From: Paenibacillus sp. OVF10
GTDB lineage: Bacteria; Bacillota; Bacilli; Paenibacillales; Paenibacillaceae
Reading direction: 5' to 3'
Assembly: GCA_022836915.1 (NCBI GenBank)
Contig: CP094668.1
Span: 1,984,001 to 2,048,000 of the forward strand
Length of the DNA stretch: 64,000 nt
In this document: positions 32,445-43,188 of the stretch, piece by piece
How positions within the stretch are numbered: position 1 is the stretch's first letter
Layout: each line of letters opens with the position of its first letter
Made by a program: the position numbers and the translations under genes
Notes under the pieces: generated by a model
Seen by the model: the letters and a program-made list of their open reading frames with translations, nothing else
Databases searched by the model: none
What the model was told of the DNA's origin: nothing

Positions 32445-33467
32445 ATGAACCGAAGTGGAGTGCCAGAACCCAAGATTGAGTATGCTCCCAAACATTATAT
32501 ATGCAAGCGTGCGCAGGAACCACTGGTGTTAGATGGCCGTGTGGATAAGGCATTTTGGGATGCGGCCCATTGGACAGATGATTTCGTTGATATCGAAGGT
32601 GATCTTCGTCCAAAGCCTGAGAAACAGACGCGGGTAAAAATGCTGTGGGATGACGACTATTTCTATTTTGCTGCCGAGCTGATTGAAGATCAGATATGGG
32701 CTACCTTGACTGAACGTGATTCCGTTATTTTTTATGACAATGACTTCGAGATTTTTATCGATCCCGACGGGGATTCCCATCAATATTATGAGTTCGAGAT
32801 CAATGCGCTCAATACGGTATGGGACCTGTTATTAGTGAAGCCGTATCGGGATGGTGGGCCTCCGGTTAACGGTTGGGATATTAGCGGTCTCAAGACGGCC
32901 GTATATATCGATGGGGAACTGAACAGACCTGGTGCAGAGAACCGGAAATGGTGCGTGGAAGTCGCGATTCCCTGGGCCAGTCTAAAGGAATGTGCCGAAG
33001 GAAACCGTCCACCTGCGCCGGGTGAGTTCTGGCGTGTCAACTTCTCGCGTGTGGAGTGGCAGACGGAAGTGCAAGACGATGAGTACCGCAAGGTATTGAA
33101 TCCAGAGACGGGTAAACCTTATCCCGAGGACAACTGGGTGTGGTCACCTATGGGCATTATCAACATGCATTACCCGGAGTTATGGGGTTATGTTGTATTC
33201 TCGGATGACGGAACGGATCAGTCATTTGAATTGCCTGAAGACGAACGAATCAAATGGGAGCTTCGCAAGCTTTATTACCGTGAACGTAATTATTATGAAA
33301 AGCATGGTGAATTTACCCAAGATGTGAAGCTGCTTATGGGTGAGGAATCGTGGAGCTGTGAGCCTGTTATTGAAACGACTCGCAGCCTGTTCCAGATTAC
33401 TGCGCCGTCTTCGGACGGAACGGCCTTGATCTGTATTCGGGAAGACGGAAAGCTGTGGAAGGAGTGA
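32445..33467 (+). CDS. CBM9-like carbohydrate-binding protein
   Basis: A 340-residue protein whose N-terminal 220 residues match the CBM9-like fold: YICKRAQEPLVLDGRVDKAFW, TRVKMLWDDDYFYFAAEL, YDNDFEIFIDPDGDSHQYYE, WCVEVAIPW, and WRVNFSRVEW. The remaining part is an uncharacterised tail. No signal peptide, so an intracellular sugar-binding or chaperone-like role is implied. The start at 32445 is set by GGAGAG 8 nt upstream. The 7-bp gap to the transglutaminase-like gene suggests coupled expression. Confidence 0.75.
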   Translation: MNRSGVPEPKIEYAPKHYICKRAQEPLVLDGRVDKAFWDAAHWTDDFVDIEGDLRPKPEKQTRVKMLWDDDYFYFAAELIEDQIWATLTERDSVIFYDNDFEIFIDPDGDSHQYYEFEINALNTVWDLLLVKPYRDGGPPVNGWDISGLKTAVYIDGELNRPGAENRKWCVEVAIPWASLKECAEGNRPPAPGEFWRVNFSRVEWQTEVQDDEYRKVLNPETGKPYPEDNWVWSPMGIINMHYPELWGYVVFSDDGTDQSFELPEDERIKWELRKLYYRERNYYEKHGEFTQDVKLLMGEESWSCEPVIETTRSLFQITAPSSDGTALICIREDGKLWKE

Positions 33468-33474
33468 TAACGCA

Positions 33475-36108
33475 ATGACCAGCCAAACCTTGGTATTTTC
33501 CCTTGATGCACAGTCATTGGAGAGGATCGAGCAGAAGTTCCAGGAGAAGGTACGTTTTGCAGAGGCCCGCAAATCGGAGTTGTTTCATATTTTTCAGCAG
33601 GAGCTAACGCAAGAAGAGACGTGGGCGTTGAAGTATGTCTATGCCTATATGCCGGTAAACGACATGGCTGATTATAACGGGGGCTTGTTCTTGAGTCATG
33701 TGCGCCGGGCATTGGACACCCGTAAACGTGTGCCTTGGGGAGAACGCGTTCCTGATCATTTGTTCCTTCATTTTGTACTGCCTTATCGCATAAATACGGA
33801 AAATATTGAAGATTACCGCAGCTTATTGTATGACGAATTAGCCGAGCGGACTACGAACTTATCCATGGCAGATGCCATTTTGGAGACGAATTACTGGTGT
33901 CATGAAAAAGCGACCTATATTGGCAGCGATCTGCGCACGATATCCCCGCTGACGATGATCCGGAATGCTCGTGGTCGATGCGGCGAAGAATCCACGCTGG
34001 CGGTGGCCGCTCTTCGCAGCATCGGTATACCTGCCCGTCAGGTCTACACACCGCGCTGGGCTCACTGTGACAGTAACCATGCTTGGGTAGAAGCCTGGTC
34101 AGATGGTCAATGGTATTACATCGGTGCATGCGAGCCGGAAGTCCGTCTGAACCAAGGGTGGTTCAGTCCGCCAGCCCGGAGAGCCATGCTGATTAATACA
34201 AGAATCTATGCCGACTATCCCGGCCCAGAGGATATTACGCTCTCCGAAAAGGGATTTACGGAGATTAATCTGCTTGAGAACTATGCGCCAACACGCAACA
34301 TCTATGTGAAGGTGAAAAATGAACAGGGAGAGCCCGTACCCGGCGCGAGTGTCCGTTTTGAGCTGTACAATACGGCTGAATTTTATCCAATTGCCGAGAT
34401 TAGGACGGATGCACAAGGGGAAGCGACCTTTAAGACAGGCTGTGGCGACCTTTTGATTCGTGCGGTCAGCGGCGGCAAGTGGAGTGAGATCCTATTTAAG
34501 GCTCAGGAAAACAAGGTTATAGAGCTTGTGCTGAACTCATCAGAGCAGCCTACAGGGATTGTAGATTTCGATATGGTTTCTCCTCCGGAAAGGGAGGGAG
34601 AGGCCGTGATTGTGTTACCGGAAGAGAAGACCCAGATTCACAATCGTCGGCTGGAGGAAGGAGCGCAGACCCGGAGCGAGTATGAGGACACGTTCCTGAG
34701 TGAGGAGGAAGCTGTCTCGCTGGCTAAAAAGGTTGGACTGCCCTCGGTACGTGTGTGGGATGTTCTCCAGAAGGCAAGGGGGAACAGTCGTGAAATTGCA
34801 TCTTTCCTAGAGGAACGTTCCAATTCATACGGTGAATGGCCGCTCCGGTTGCTGGAGTCGATGAATGAAAAAGATTTAATTGATACCCTTCGCCAGACGC
34901 TGGACGATCATCTGATTGGTGCACTCTCGCAGCAAGGATCATGGGCGGAAGATACGTTTGTGAGATACATCCTGTGTCCGCGGATCTCCTATGAGATGCT
35001 GGTCCCTTATCGAGGTGTATTCCAGAATGCCTTTTCGGCAGAGGAGGTAGTGACGTTCAGGGAAAATCCTGCGACGCTTGCCCGAATGCTGGAACAGGAA
35101 TACGAATACTATGAAGATCTTCCTAATCTAAAAGGTAAAGGGAATCCGATAGGGACGTTTAGTCTAATGAAGGGAGACTCTCAGTCGCTGGATATTTTGT
35201 TTGTGGCTGTATGTCGCAGTTTGGGTATTCCGGCCCGATTACATCCGAGCGCACAGAAACCACAGTATCTAAGTGACAGAGGCTGGGAGGATGCAGTGTT
35301 TAGTCTCGCCTTACCTCAAACTCAGAAGAGCACAAGCTGGGGAATGCTCCAACTTCATAGGGATATAAAAGCTTCGCAGGATACACCTGAAGCATCTTAT
35401 TTCGAGAACTTTACGTTTGCCCGTCTGGAAGATGGCGTCTACAAAACACTGATTTATCCTTATGGCAGTACGGATGTCTACAGTGAGCCATATGAGGTTG
35501 AACCAGGCGCTTATCGCTTAACGACAGGCATTCGTCTGAAAGATGGAACGGTACACGTACGCTTCGTTTACTTAACCGTGAACGCAGGAGATACAACTGA
35601 TGTTGTATTGTCTTATCGCGAGACTGAGGTTGATATTCCTGTACTGGGTAAACTGGCATCAGGAAGTATACTGACCCGTCTGGATGGTACAGAGGTAGAA
35701 CTGGAGGAACTTCTGGGATCGGAGGGTGCCATTGCTGCCTGGATTGAACCGGAGCGGGAACCGACGAAACATCTGATTCGTGAGCTGTGTGAGCTGGCAG
35801 AGCCGCTGGATAATCTGGGTATACCCATCGTACTCATGATCGGAGATATGGAATGGAACGCTGCCTTTGACCCTGCTGGTTATCCAAAACTGCCTGTACG
35901 CACGGTTTTTGTACGAGATTCCAGTTATGCTTCCTTGTCCGGCTTCAATTCGAAGCTTGCGGCTTATGAAGCGGGTTATCCACATCTGTTTGTGCTGGAT
36001 ACTCAGCATCAAGTTCGTTATTTGGCTTCCGGGTACAAGATTGGTACCGGGAAGGAAGCCTTGCAGATTGCTGCTGCGATATCTCAATCATCGAACGGAT
36101 CGGAGTGA
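33475..36108 (+). CDS. Large transglutaminase-like multidomain protein
   Basis: An 877-residue protein with no signal peptide. About 130-230 is a transglutaminase-like core: catalytic Cys in GRCGEESTLAVAALRSIGIP near 168, His in SNHAWVEAW near 202, and YYIGACEPE where the acidic third residue is expected. About 280-350 is an Ig/CNA-B-like beta module (VKVKNEQGEPVPGASVRFEL). About 560-600 is a second, degenerate transglutaminase-like segment (MKGDSQSLDILFVAVCRSLG) in which the Cys is Ser. About 720-875 looks thioredoxin/peroxiredoxin-like without the CxxC. Cores of this kind act as proteases, amidases or peptide N-glycanase relatives. Between GH29/CBM9 and GH18 genes, an activity on glycopeptides or amino-sugar amides is an attractive but unproved idea. 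Confidence 0.75.
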   Translation: MTSQTLVFSLDAQSLERIEQKFQEKVRFAEARKSELFHIFQQELTQEETWALKYVYAYMPVNDMADYNGGLFLSHVRRALDTRKRVPWGERVPDHLFLHFVLPYRINTENIEDYRSLLYDELAERTTNLSMADAILETNYWCHEKATYIGSDLRTISPLTMIRNARGRCGEESTLAVAALRSIGIPARQVYTPRWAHCDSNHAWVEAWSDGQWYYIGACEPEVRLNQGWFSPPARRAMLINTRIYADYPGPEDITLSEKGFTEINLLENYAPTRNIYVKVKNEQGEPVPGASVRFELYNTAEFYPIAEIRTDAQGEATFKTGCGDLLIRAVSGGKWSEILFKAQENKVIELVLNSSEQPTGIVDFDMVSPPEREGEAVIVLPEEKTQIHNRRLEEGAQTRSEYEDTFLSEEEAVSLAKKVGLPSVRVWDVLQKARGNSREIASFLEERSNSYGEWPLRLLESMNEKDLIDTLRQTLDDHLIGALSQQGSWAEDTFVRYILCPRISYEMLVPYRGVFQNAFSAEEVVTFRENPATLARMLEQEYEYYEDLPNLKGKGNPIGTFSLMKGDSQSLDILFVAVCRSLGIPARLHPSAQKPQYLSDRGWEDAVFSLALPQTQKSTSWGMLQLHRDIKASQDTPEASYFENFTFARLEDGVYKTLIYPYGSTDVYSEPYEVEPGAYRLTTGIRLKDGTVHVRFVYLTVNAGDTTDVVLSYRETEVDIPVLGKLASGSILTRLDGTEVELEELLGSEGAIAAWIEPEREPTKHLIRELCELAEPLDNLGIPIVLMIGDMEWNAAFDPAGYPKLPVRTVFVRDSSYASLSGFNSKLAAYEAGYPHLFVLDTQHQVRYLASGYKIGTGKEALQIAAAISQSSNGSE

Positions 36109-37160
36109 AGAGAGTGACCAAATATATTGCTGCCGGTTATGCTGTTGATTCAGTTCTCCCCGACATGACACATGAGGACTTCTTGAAGTTAACACATCTG
36201 AACGTAGCCTTCGGACATGTCAAGAATGATGCAATCACCACCGAGCATTTAAAAAACGGCCATGTGATCCAGCACATCAAGCGGGAGCATCCGAATCTTA
36301 CAGTGCTGTTGTCTGTAGGCGGATGGAGCGCAGGCGGTTTTTCCGAAGCCGCCTCAACCCAGGCGGGGAGGGACAGCATGGCTGCATCTGCGGTCCGGGT
36401 GCTGGAGGAATATCCATTTGACGGGATTGATCTGGACTGGGAGTATCCTTGTTATGGTGAAGCAGGTATCGCATCCAGTCCTGATGATAAACGGAATTTC
36501 ACTTTACTTCTCAAGACGATGCGGGAGGCACTGAGTGCCAAGGGAGAAGAGGATGGCCGTCATTATCTGCTCACCATTGCGGCAGGGGCTGATCAATACT
36601 ACGTTGATGGTACAGAGATGGCTAAGGTGCAGCAGTACCTGGACTACGTGCAGTTGATGACCTATGATATGCGTGGCGGTTTTCAAGTCCTGACCGGACA
36701 TCATACGAATCTGTACACGCCAACCGGAGATCTGTTTCGAATCAGTACGGATGCTTCCGTGAACCTGTTTATTCGCGCAGGCGTTCCGAAGGAGAAAATT
36801 GTGATCGGAGCTGCGTTCTATTCCCGGATCTGGACTGAGGTTCCTGACCGAAACTACGGGCTCCATCAAATGGCCGGTAGTACAGGCGGATATGGACCAT
36901 CATTTGCCGAGCTGGAAGCGAAGTACATTAACAAGAATGGTTACACTCGTTATTGGGATGAAGAAGCCTGTGCACCGTTTCTGTTTAATGGGTCCAGCTT
37001 AATATCGTATGATGATGAAGAATCGATCCAATGCAAATGTGATTACGTAAAGGATCAAGGTCTGGCCGGGATCATGTTCTGGGAGTACGGCTGTGATCCA
37101 ACTCACCGTTTGCTGGGTGCAGTACATCAAGGGCTGAAGGTTCTTCCAGCTGGGAAATAG
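36105..37160 (+). CDS. GH18 glycosidase (chitinase or endo-beta-N-acetylglucosaminidase type)
   Basis: A 351-residue cytoplasmic GH18 enzyme: KYIAAGYAV start strand, LTVLLSVGGWSAGG, catalytic DxxDxDxE in FDGIDLDWEYP near residues 105-115, QLMTYDMRGG, and the C-terminal GIMFWEYGCD. GTG 36105 overlaps the previous stop (GTGA); a GTG at 36114 has better spacing to GGAG, so the true start may be three codons later. GH18 enzymes split beta-1,4 bonds of GlcNAc polymers or the chitobiose core of N-glycans. Last gene of the operon. Confidence 0.9.
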   Translation: MKRVTKYIAAGYAVDSVLPDMTHEDFLKLTHLNVAFGHVKNDAITTEHLKNGHVIQHIKREHPNLTVLLSVGGWSAGGFSEAASTQAGRDSMAASAVRVLEEYPFDGIDLDWEYPCYGEAGIASSPDDKRNFTLLLKTMREALSAKGEEDGRHYLLTIAAGADQYYVDGTEMAKVQQYLDYVQLMTYDMRGGFQVLTGHHTNLYTPTGDLFRISTDASVNLFIRAGVPKEKIVIGAAFYSRIWTEVPDRNYGLHQMAGSTGGYGPSFAELEAKYINKNGYTRYWDEEACAPFLFNGSSLISYDDEESIQCKCDYVKDQGLAGIMFWEYGCDPTHRLLGAVHQGLKVLPAGK

Positions 37161-37214
37161 GATAAGCACGTCGAAGCCGACGGATCGATTATGTCTACGG
37201 ACTAAAAACATACG

Positions 37215-37266
37215 AAGGGGCCGTCCTATACGTCATGAGCATGGCGTATAGGACGGCCCCTTGTTT
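37215..37266 (+). terminator. Terminator of the glycan operon
   Basis: An 18-bp perfect stem, AAGGGGCCGTCCTATACG with its complement at 37245-37262, loop 12 nt, short T-rich tail. It also lies in the path of the convergent AraC gene. Confidence 0.9.
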
Positions 37267-37364
37267 GCGTTATTTTGGTCTAATGAATCAGGCACGGTTA
37301 TTCGCTCTCATATACATTGTTTACTGTTTTGAGATGTAACCATTCACAGAGACAATGTATCCCT

Positions 37365-39665
37365 TTATCCAATACATTCCTCGTCATCATCATCAGGGGA
37401 ATCGACGGAGCCGTTGGGACGGTGCATTTTACGGTATTGCCCTGGGGTATAACCCGTCTCTTTTTTGAATTTGCGGATGAAGTTTGGTGTATCCAGGTAA
37501 CCGACACGCGTGATGATATCTTTTAACGGATCGGTAGTATGCAGCAGTAGTCGAATGACCTCATCCATCCGTTTCTGCCAGATATATTGGGTAAAGTTCA
37601 TGCCGATCTTTTCTTTGAAAGAACGACTGAAATAGGATGAAGAGATCGTGAATTTCGATGAAATCGTACCCAGACTGAGATCATAATCAGAGAAATTGGC
37701 ATCGATATAAGCAACAATTTCATCCATCAGGGAGCTTTCTTCCGTTTCACTCTTTGCCTCGACATGGGCGCAGATTTCGGCGGCAAGACCTGTCAGTTTT
37801 TTCTCCAAATCCTCCAACGAGTCGTAGGAAGTGATCCTTGGAAGTTGATCAACCACATGATGAATTCCAAGCTCCGAAGCGGTTTTGAGCATTGTATTCA
37901 GAATATCAAAGCAGATGCAACGCAGCAGCGGTACAGACGGCATTTCGGATTTCAGGGTATTCAACGCAGTTGACACCATCTGAACCGCCACATCATAGCT
38001 GCCTTGTTTTAAGCTCTGAACCAGCTTTAATAACACATCCTTAGGAACCCAGAAGGAAGAATCCTGTACATCGGAACCGGAAAGGTCGTTAAAGTATGTA
38101 CTGCTGCCCTGTCCATGCAGCATCGATGCTTCCAGAGCGGTCGAGGCCTCAATGTAGGACTGATTCAGCTGTTTCGGATAAATGTACCGATTGCCTATCC
38201 CAATTGCGGGCGCGACCCCGGTGTGTTCTGTCACCATCCATTGCAGTTTTTCAACAATAGGCTCCATACGAGCATTCAGTCTACCTTCATGCTCTATTTC
38301 GGCATCGAATCCCACGATAAGGGCCAATTGGTCTGCCTGTGGCAGCTCCACGCCGTAAGCATATGCAGACAACTCCGGCAGCTCCACATCGTTCATCAGC
38401 TGCATGACAGTAGGTTGCTCGGGGTTATCACCGATAGGAAAAGCATGCATTTCCCAGCCCATGGTCATCACAAAATAATGGGATCGGTTAAAGCGTATGC
38501 CAAGCTTATCCGTAAACTCAGAGGGGAAATCTCCGGTGTGACCGTGCTTCAGCAACATGAGCAAAATATGATTGCGAGCATAGGGCTCCTGAAGATCTAC
38601 GCGCTGACTATAATCATGCAGTGTTTTCTTAATCCATTCCAGCTCGTTGGTGGTGGAGGATGGATCAGGATCATTTTTCAACCGAATGAACTCCATTAAG
38701 TCTGAAATCGGATGGTAATGTCTTCGGGCCAACATAATGGCGAGGAACGTGCCCATCACCACCATGAAGGAGAAAACAAGAACAACAAAGGTGCGAATAT
38801 GAACGATTCGGCTAAAAAATTGGTTGCTCGGCATAGCGGTCACATAAGTCCAACCCGCATCCGATTTAACGGATACAACCGAATGTGGTTCTTGATTTAA
38901 GGAGATGCTGTGCGTTCCGGGTTCAAGAGCAAACAGAGCGTTAACTTCCTGTTCGGATATGATTTCTCCCTTGTAATTGGCTGCCAGTACTTGCCCGAAA
39001 TTATCGAAAATATAAGTCATCCCGTGATAGTCGCTGAGGATGGAATCAATTAGGCCCGTCAGATTGGACTCGTGAATCAGGTACATGACGGTTCCATGGG
39101 CGGGCGTATTGTTAGGTGCAATCGGTACAAGGTAGGCTAGCATGGAATTGGGTATTCTGGTTCCTTGGACGACCTGCTCCGCTGGACGTATTGTGGGGGA
39201 CTGTACGTTATTCAAATCCCGGATCATGTCTGTTTTGTTCCACGTAGTAAATTTGTAGCGGCCAGTAAATACATCCAGGTTCTCAGAACCTTGAGAAGAA
39301 TAGATGTTATCATCTCCGCGGAAGAACAGGAATAACTCATCGATAATGGAACTGGTAGCTTTGTATTTGACCAATGCGCCGATTGATTCCCGGCTATAGT
39401 ACGGATGGTGGGTCCAATACCGCGTTAACTGCTCATCGTAGGCGATGCGAAAAGCGATGTCTTGTAGTTCCTTCATGCGATCATCAATGACAGTTTTGGC
39501 TTGAGTGAGCTGATTGACATTGGTCTGTTCGATCTCTGAACGGAGCGTGTCCACAGCGTTGTGATAAATAATGATGGTTAAAATAACAAGAGGGATAAGG
39601 AAAATGGAGATATAGGATAGGGTGTACTTAAACAGAAGCTTGGACTTGAAGTGATTCCATTTCAT
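37365..39665 (-). CDS. Membrane-bound AraC-family regulator
   Basis: A 766-residue one-component regulator: membrane helix about 12-36, extracellular dCache-like sensor about 37-285, second helix about 288-312, linker, and two AraC-type HTH motifs in the last 100 residues (LSLGTISSKFTISSSYFSR; DIITRVGYLDTPNFIRKFKK, ending YTPGQYRKMH). This architecture commonly sits beside LplABC-type sugar operons in Paenibacillus and activates them on sensing extracellular sugar. It is convergent with the glycan operon, which ends 200 bp away, so control of that operon is likely. The upstream region carries a possible cre box. Confidence 0.9.
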   Translation of the reverse strand: MKWNHFKSKLLFKYTLSYISIFLIPLVILTIIIYHNAVDTLRSEIEQTNVNQLTQAKTVIDDRMKELQDIAFRIAYDEQLTRYWTHHPYYSRESIGALVKYKATSSIIDELFLFFRGDDNIYSSQGSENLDVFTGRYKFTTWNKTDMIRDLNNVQSPTIRPAEQVVQGTRIPNSMLAYLVPIAPNNTPAHGTVMYLIHESNLTGLIDSILSDYHGMTYIFDNFGQVLAANYKGEIISEQEVNALFALEPGTHSISLNQEPHSVVSVKSDAGWTYVTAMPSNQFFSRIVHIRTFVVLVFSFMVVMGTFLAIMLARRHYHPISDLMEFIRLKNDPDPSSTTNELEWIKKTLHDYSQRVDLQEPYARNHILLMLLKHGHTGDFPSEFTDKLGIRFNRSHYFVMTMGWEMHAFPIGDNPEQPTVMQLMNDVELPELSAYAYGVELPQADQLALIVGFDAEIEHEGRLNARMEPIVEKLQWMVTEHTGVAPAIGIGNRYIYPKQLNQSYIEASTALEASMLHGQGSSTYFNDLSGSDVQDSSFWVPKDVLLKLVQSLKQGSYDVAVQMVSTALNTLKSEMPSVPLLRCICFDILNTMLKTASELGIHHVVDQLPRITSYDSLEDLEKKLTGLAAEICAHVEAKSETEESSLMDEIVAYIDANFSDYDLSLGTISSKFTISSSYFSRSFKEKIGMNFTQYIWQKRMDEVIRLLLHTTDPLKDIITRVGYLDTPNFIRKFKKETGYTPGQYRKMHRPNGSVDSPDDDDEECIG

Positions 39666-39699
39666 ATCTGCAACCTCCCGTTTTTCTTTCGTGCTGCAG

Positions 39700-39713
39700 C
39701 GATAGCGCTCTCA
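39700..39713 (-). promoter_or_regulatory. Possible cre box upstream of the AraC gene
   Basis: CGATAGCGCTCTCA matches the cre consensus TGWAANCGNTNWCA except at its first bases; about 35 bp upstream of the AraC start. Confidence 0.4.
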
Positions 39714-39981
39714 TATGGGCAGTGAAGGTATTGCCAAGATGGGAACTGCTGGGGTGTTCCTTCTAAAAATACTAGGAGAACTTCTCTAATAAAGCAATGG
39801 TTCTTTTATAAATTCAAGTGCAATCCGTAATAAAGATATAGCTATAGCAAAATCCCCTCAAAGTTCACTCATTTCCTTATGCTACCACACAAGGCTTTTC
39901 AAAGAGTATCTACTTTAAGGGGATAATTTTAGCTTATCATATATTATATTTTTCTATTACTGAATATAGGAGTTAAAACGA
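39714..39981. other. Intergenic region with long-loop inverted repeat
   Basis: A/T-rich. AAAATCCCCTCAAAG (39849-39863) and CTTTAAGGGGATAATTTT (39913-39930) form an imperfect inverted repeat with a 49-nt loop downstream of the GH43 gene; it may end that transcript. Nothing else seen. Confidence 0.4.
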
Positions 39982-41521
<1,540 letters not shown>

Positions 41522-41670
41522 TTAATATGGATCTGAACGTGAACGTATGAAATGTATCCTTGCTATAAGGGGAATTATATCGTCTTTAATCATTTCCAAC
41601 CTTGATTTTTCGGTCCTCGAATAGCATGATATAGACATTCAACCCAACATGGTTTGCGGAGGGAATGCTT

Positions 41671-42534
41671 TTGAGTAATGCATATTTGAGATGGTTTACT
41701 TCGGATCAGCAGTTTCCATTTTTCATTCAGTATGGTGGACACGACCAAGACATGGAACTTCATAATCATGTGGACTTTACGGAACTTGTCATTGTTCTGA
41801 GTGGTCATGCAACCCATGTGGTGAACACCGAGGAATTTTTTATTAAAAAAGGGAACGCATTTGTGATTAATGGCGACACCCATCATGCGTATAAAGACCC
41901 TCATGATTTTAGGATCTGTAACATTATGTTCAGTCCCGAAATGCTTGCTTCGGCTGGGCCTGATCTGAGAAAATCTAACGGCTTCCAGGCGCTGTTTGTT
42001 TTGGAACCGTTTTATCGTAATATTCACTCCTTTCCGAGTAAATTGGCGTTATCCATTTCCAGTCTGGAGTATGTAGAATCGCTGATATCGTTCATGATTG
42101 AGGAGTATCAGAGTAAACAGCAAGGGTATCAGACGATGTTGATCTCACGTCTTACGGAGATGGTTGTTTATTTGTCGAGGCAATATGATACGCAGGAGAA
42201 GGGGATCGAAGGTAATAATCTGATGCATCTGGCAAATGCCATTTCATTTATCGAAGATCATTATCTGGAGCCATTGTCGCTAGAGGATATTGCGGGGAAG
42301 TCGAATATCTCAATAAGGCATCTGAATCGGATTTTTCGATCCTATTATCAGATGACCCCGATCTCTTATCTGCAAAAGTTGCGTTTGGAGAAGGCGTGTC
42401 ATTTGTTGAAAAACGGGAATATGTCCATCACGGAAATTTCGTATGAATGTGGATTTAACGACAGTAATTATTTCACCCGTCAGTTTAAGAAAGCTTTTGG
42501 CAAGTCTCCCAAAACATACAGGCAGACTCATTAA
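41671..42534 (+). CDS. AraC-family regulator with cupin sensor
   Basis: A 287-residue RhaS/XylR-like protein: N-terminal cupin domain (MELHNHVDFTELVIVLSG with His ligands; GDTHHAYKDP) and C-terminal double HTH (LSLEDIAGKSNISIRHLNRI; ITEISYECGFNDSNYFTRQF ending GKSPKTYRQTH). TTG 41671 is 7 nt after GGAGGG; the upstream ATG at 41665 nearly touches that site, so TTG is preferred. Divergent from the GH43 gene, which it probably controls in response to a pentose. Confidence 0.88.
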   Translation: MSNAYLRWFTSDQQFPFFIQYGGHDQDMELHNHVDFTELVIVLSGHATHVVNTEEFFIKKGNAFVINGDTHHAYKDPHDFRICNIMFSPEMLASAGPDLRKSNGFQALFVLEPFYRNIHSFPSKLALSISSLEYVESLISFMIEEYQSKQQGYQTMLISRLTEMVVYLSRQYDTQEKGIEGNNLMHLANAISFIEDHYLEPLSLEDIAGKSNISIRHLNRIFRSYYQMTPISYLQKLRLEKACHLLKNGNMSITEISYECGFNDSNYFTRQFKKAFGKSPKTYRQTH

Positions 42535-42560
42535 TATCTGACCGAATATAAGACACCAAA

Positions 42561-42588
42561 ACAGGGCCTCCTCATATGGAGGTCCTGT
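42561..42588. terminator. Hairpin between convergent genes
   Basis: ACAGGGCCTCC pairs with GGAGGTCCTGT, loop TCATAT. T-tail weak. Confidence 0.55.
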
Positions 42589-42607
42589 CTGCTGTCTCGG
42601 GAAAAAT

Positions 42608-43177
42608 TCAATAGTCCAATAGCCGTCCGTTGTCATGCCACTGACCGTACATTTTATTTTCCTTTGTGTTGGTTATGAACTTATCCAGTCTGCTCTGGAA
42701 TAATGCTGGCTGATTCTTAACACTTTGGATCGTATCGATCCGAACGTTTTGATACAGGGTAGGGAAGGCCATGAAATTTGCATAAACCTGATGGTCTTCT
42801 TTCAGCCTTTGTTCGATCACACCATCAATAGTGAAAGCATTTGGCTTCATAACAGGAAGAACCTCTCTACCCTCGTCATGCATGAAGCCCAACTTTTCAA
42901 GTCGACGGACACGTTCCTTGTTCAATTCAGTCCATGAGCTACGTTTACTCCTAGGAGATAATCTCTGTGCTAATTGAGTCTCGGATATTTTCTTTTTGAC
43001 TCCATCGATCCAGCCAAAACACAGCGACTCCTCAACCACGTCCAAATACAGCAGGGTATTTGGCACGGGTTTCATGCTTATCATTACCCAGCAAGATTTC
43101 TCGACTTTTCCATGCGTCTGCAACCAATTTCTCAATTCATTTCTCGACGTCACGGGGATACAATGTACATGTTCCAT
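42608..43177 (-). CDS. YdeI/OmdA-family protein
   Basis: A 189-residue protein of the YdeI (bacteriocin-protection, OmdA) family: ELRNWLQTHGKVEKSCWVMI, DVVEESLCFGWIDG, RLSPRSKRSSWTELN, and a C-terminal helix where AFTIDGVIEQRLKED begins. Biochemical function unknown. The ATG at 43177 is preferred because a further upstream start would overlap the DinB gene; the gap is 11 bp, so the two are likely co-transcribed. Confidence 0.8.
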   Translation of the reverse strand: MEHVHCIPVTSRNELRNWLQTHGKVEKSCWVMISMKPVPNTLLYLDVVEESLCFGWIDGVKKKISETQLAQRLSPRSKRSSWTELNKERVRRLEKLGFMHDEGREVLPVMKPNAFTIDGVIEQRLKEDHQVYANFMAFPTLYQNVRIDTIQSVKNQPALFQSRLDKFITNTKENKMYGQWHDNGRLLDY

Positions 43178-43188
43178 CCGATTGTCAA

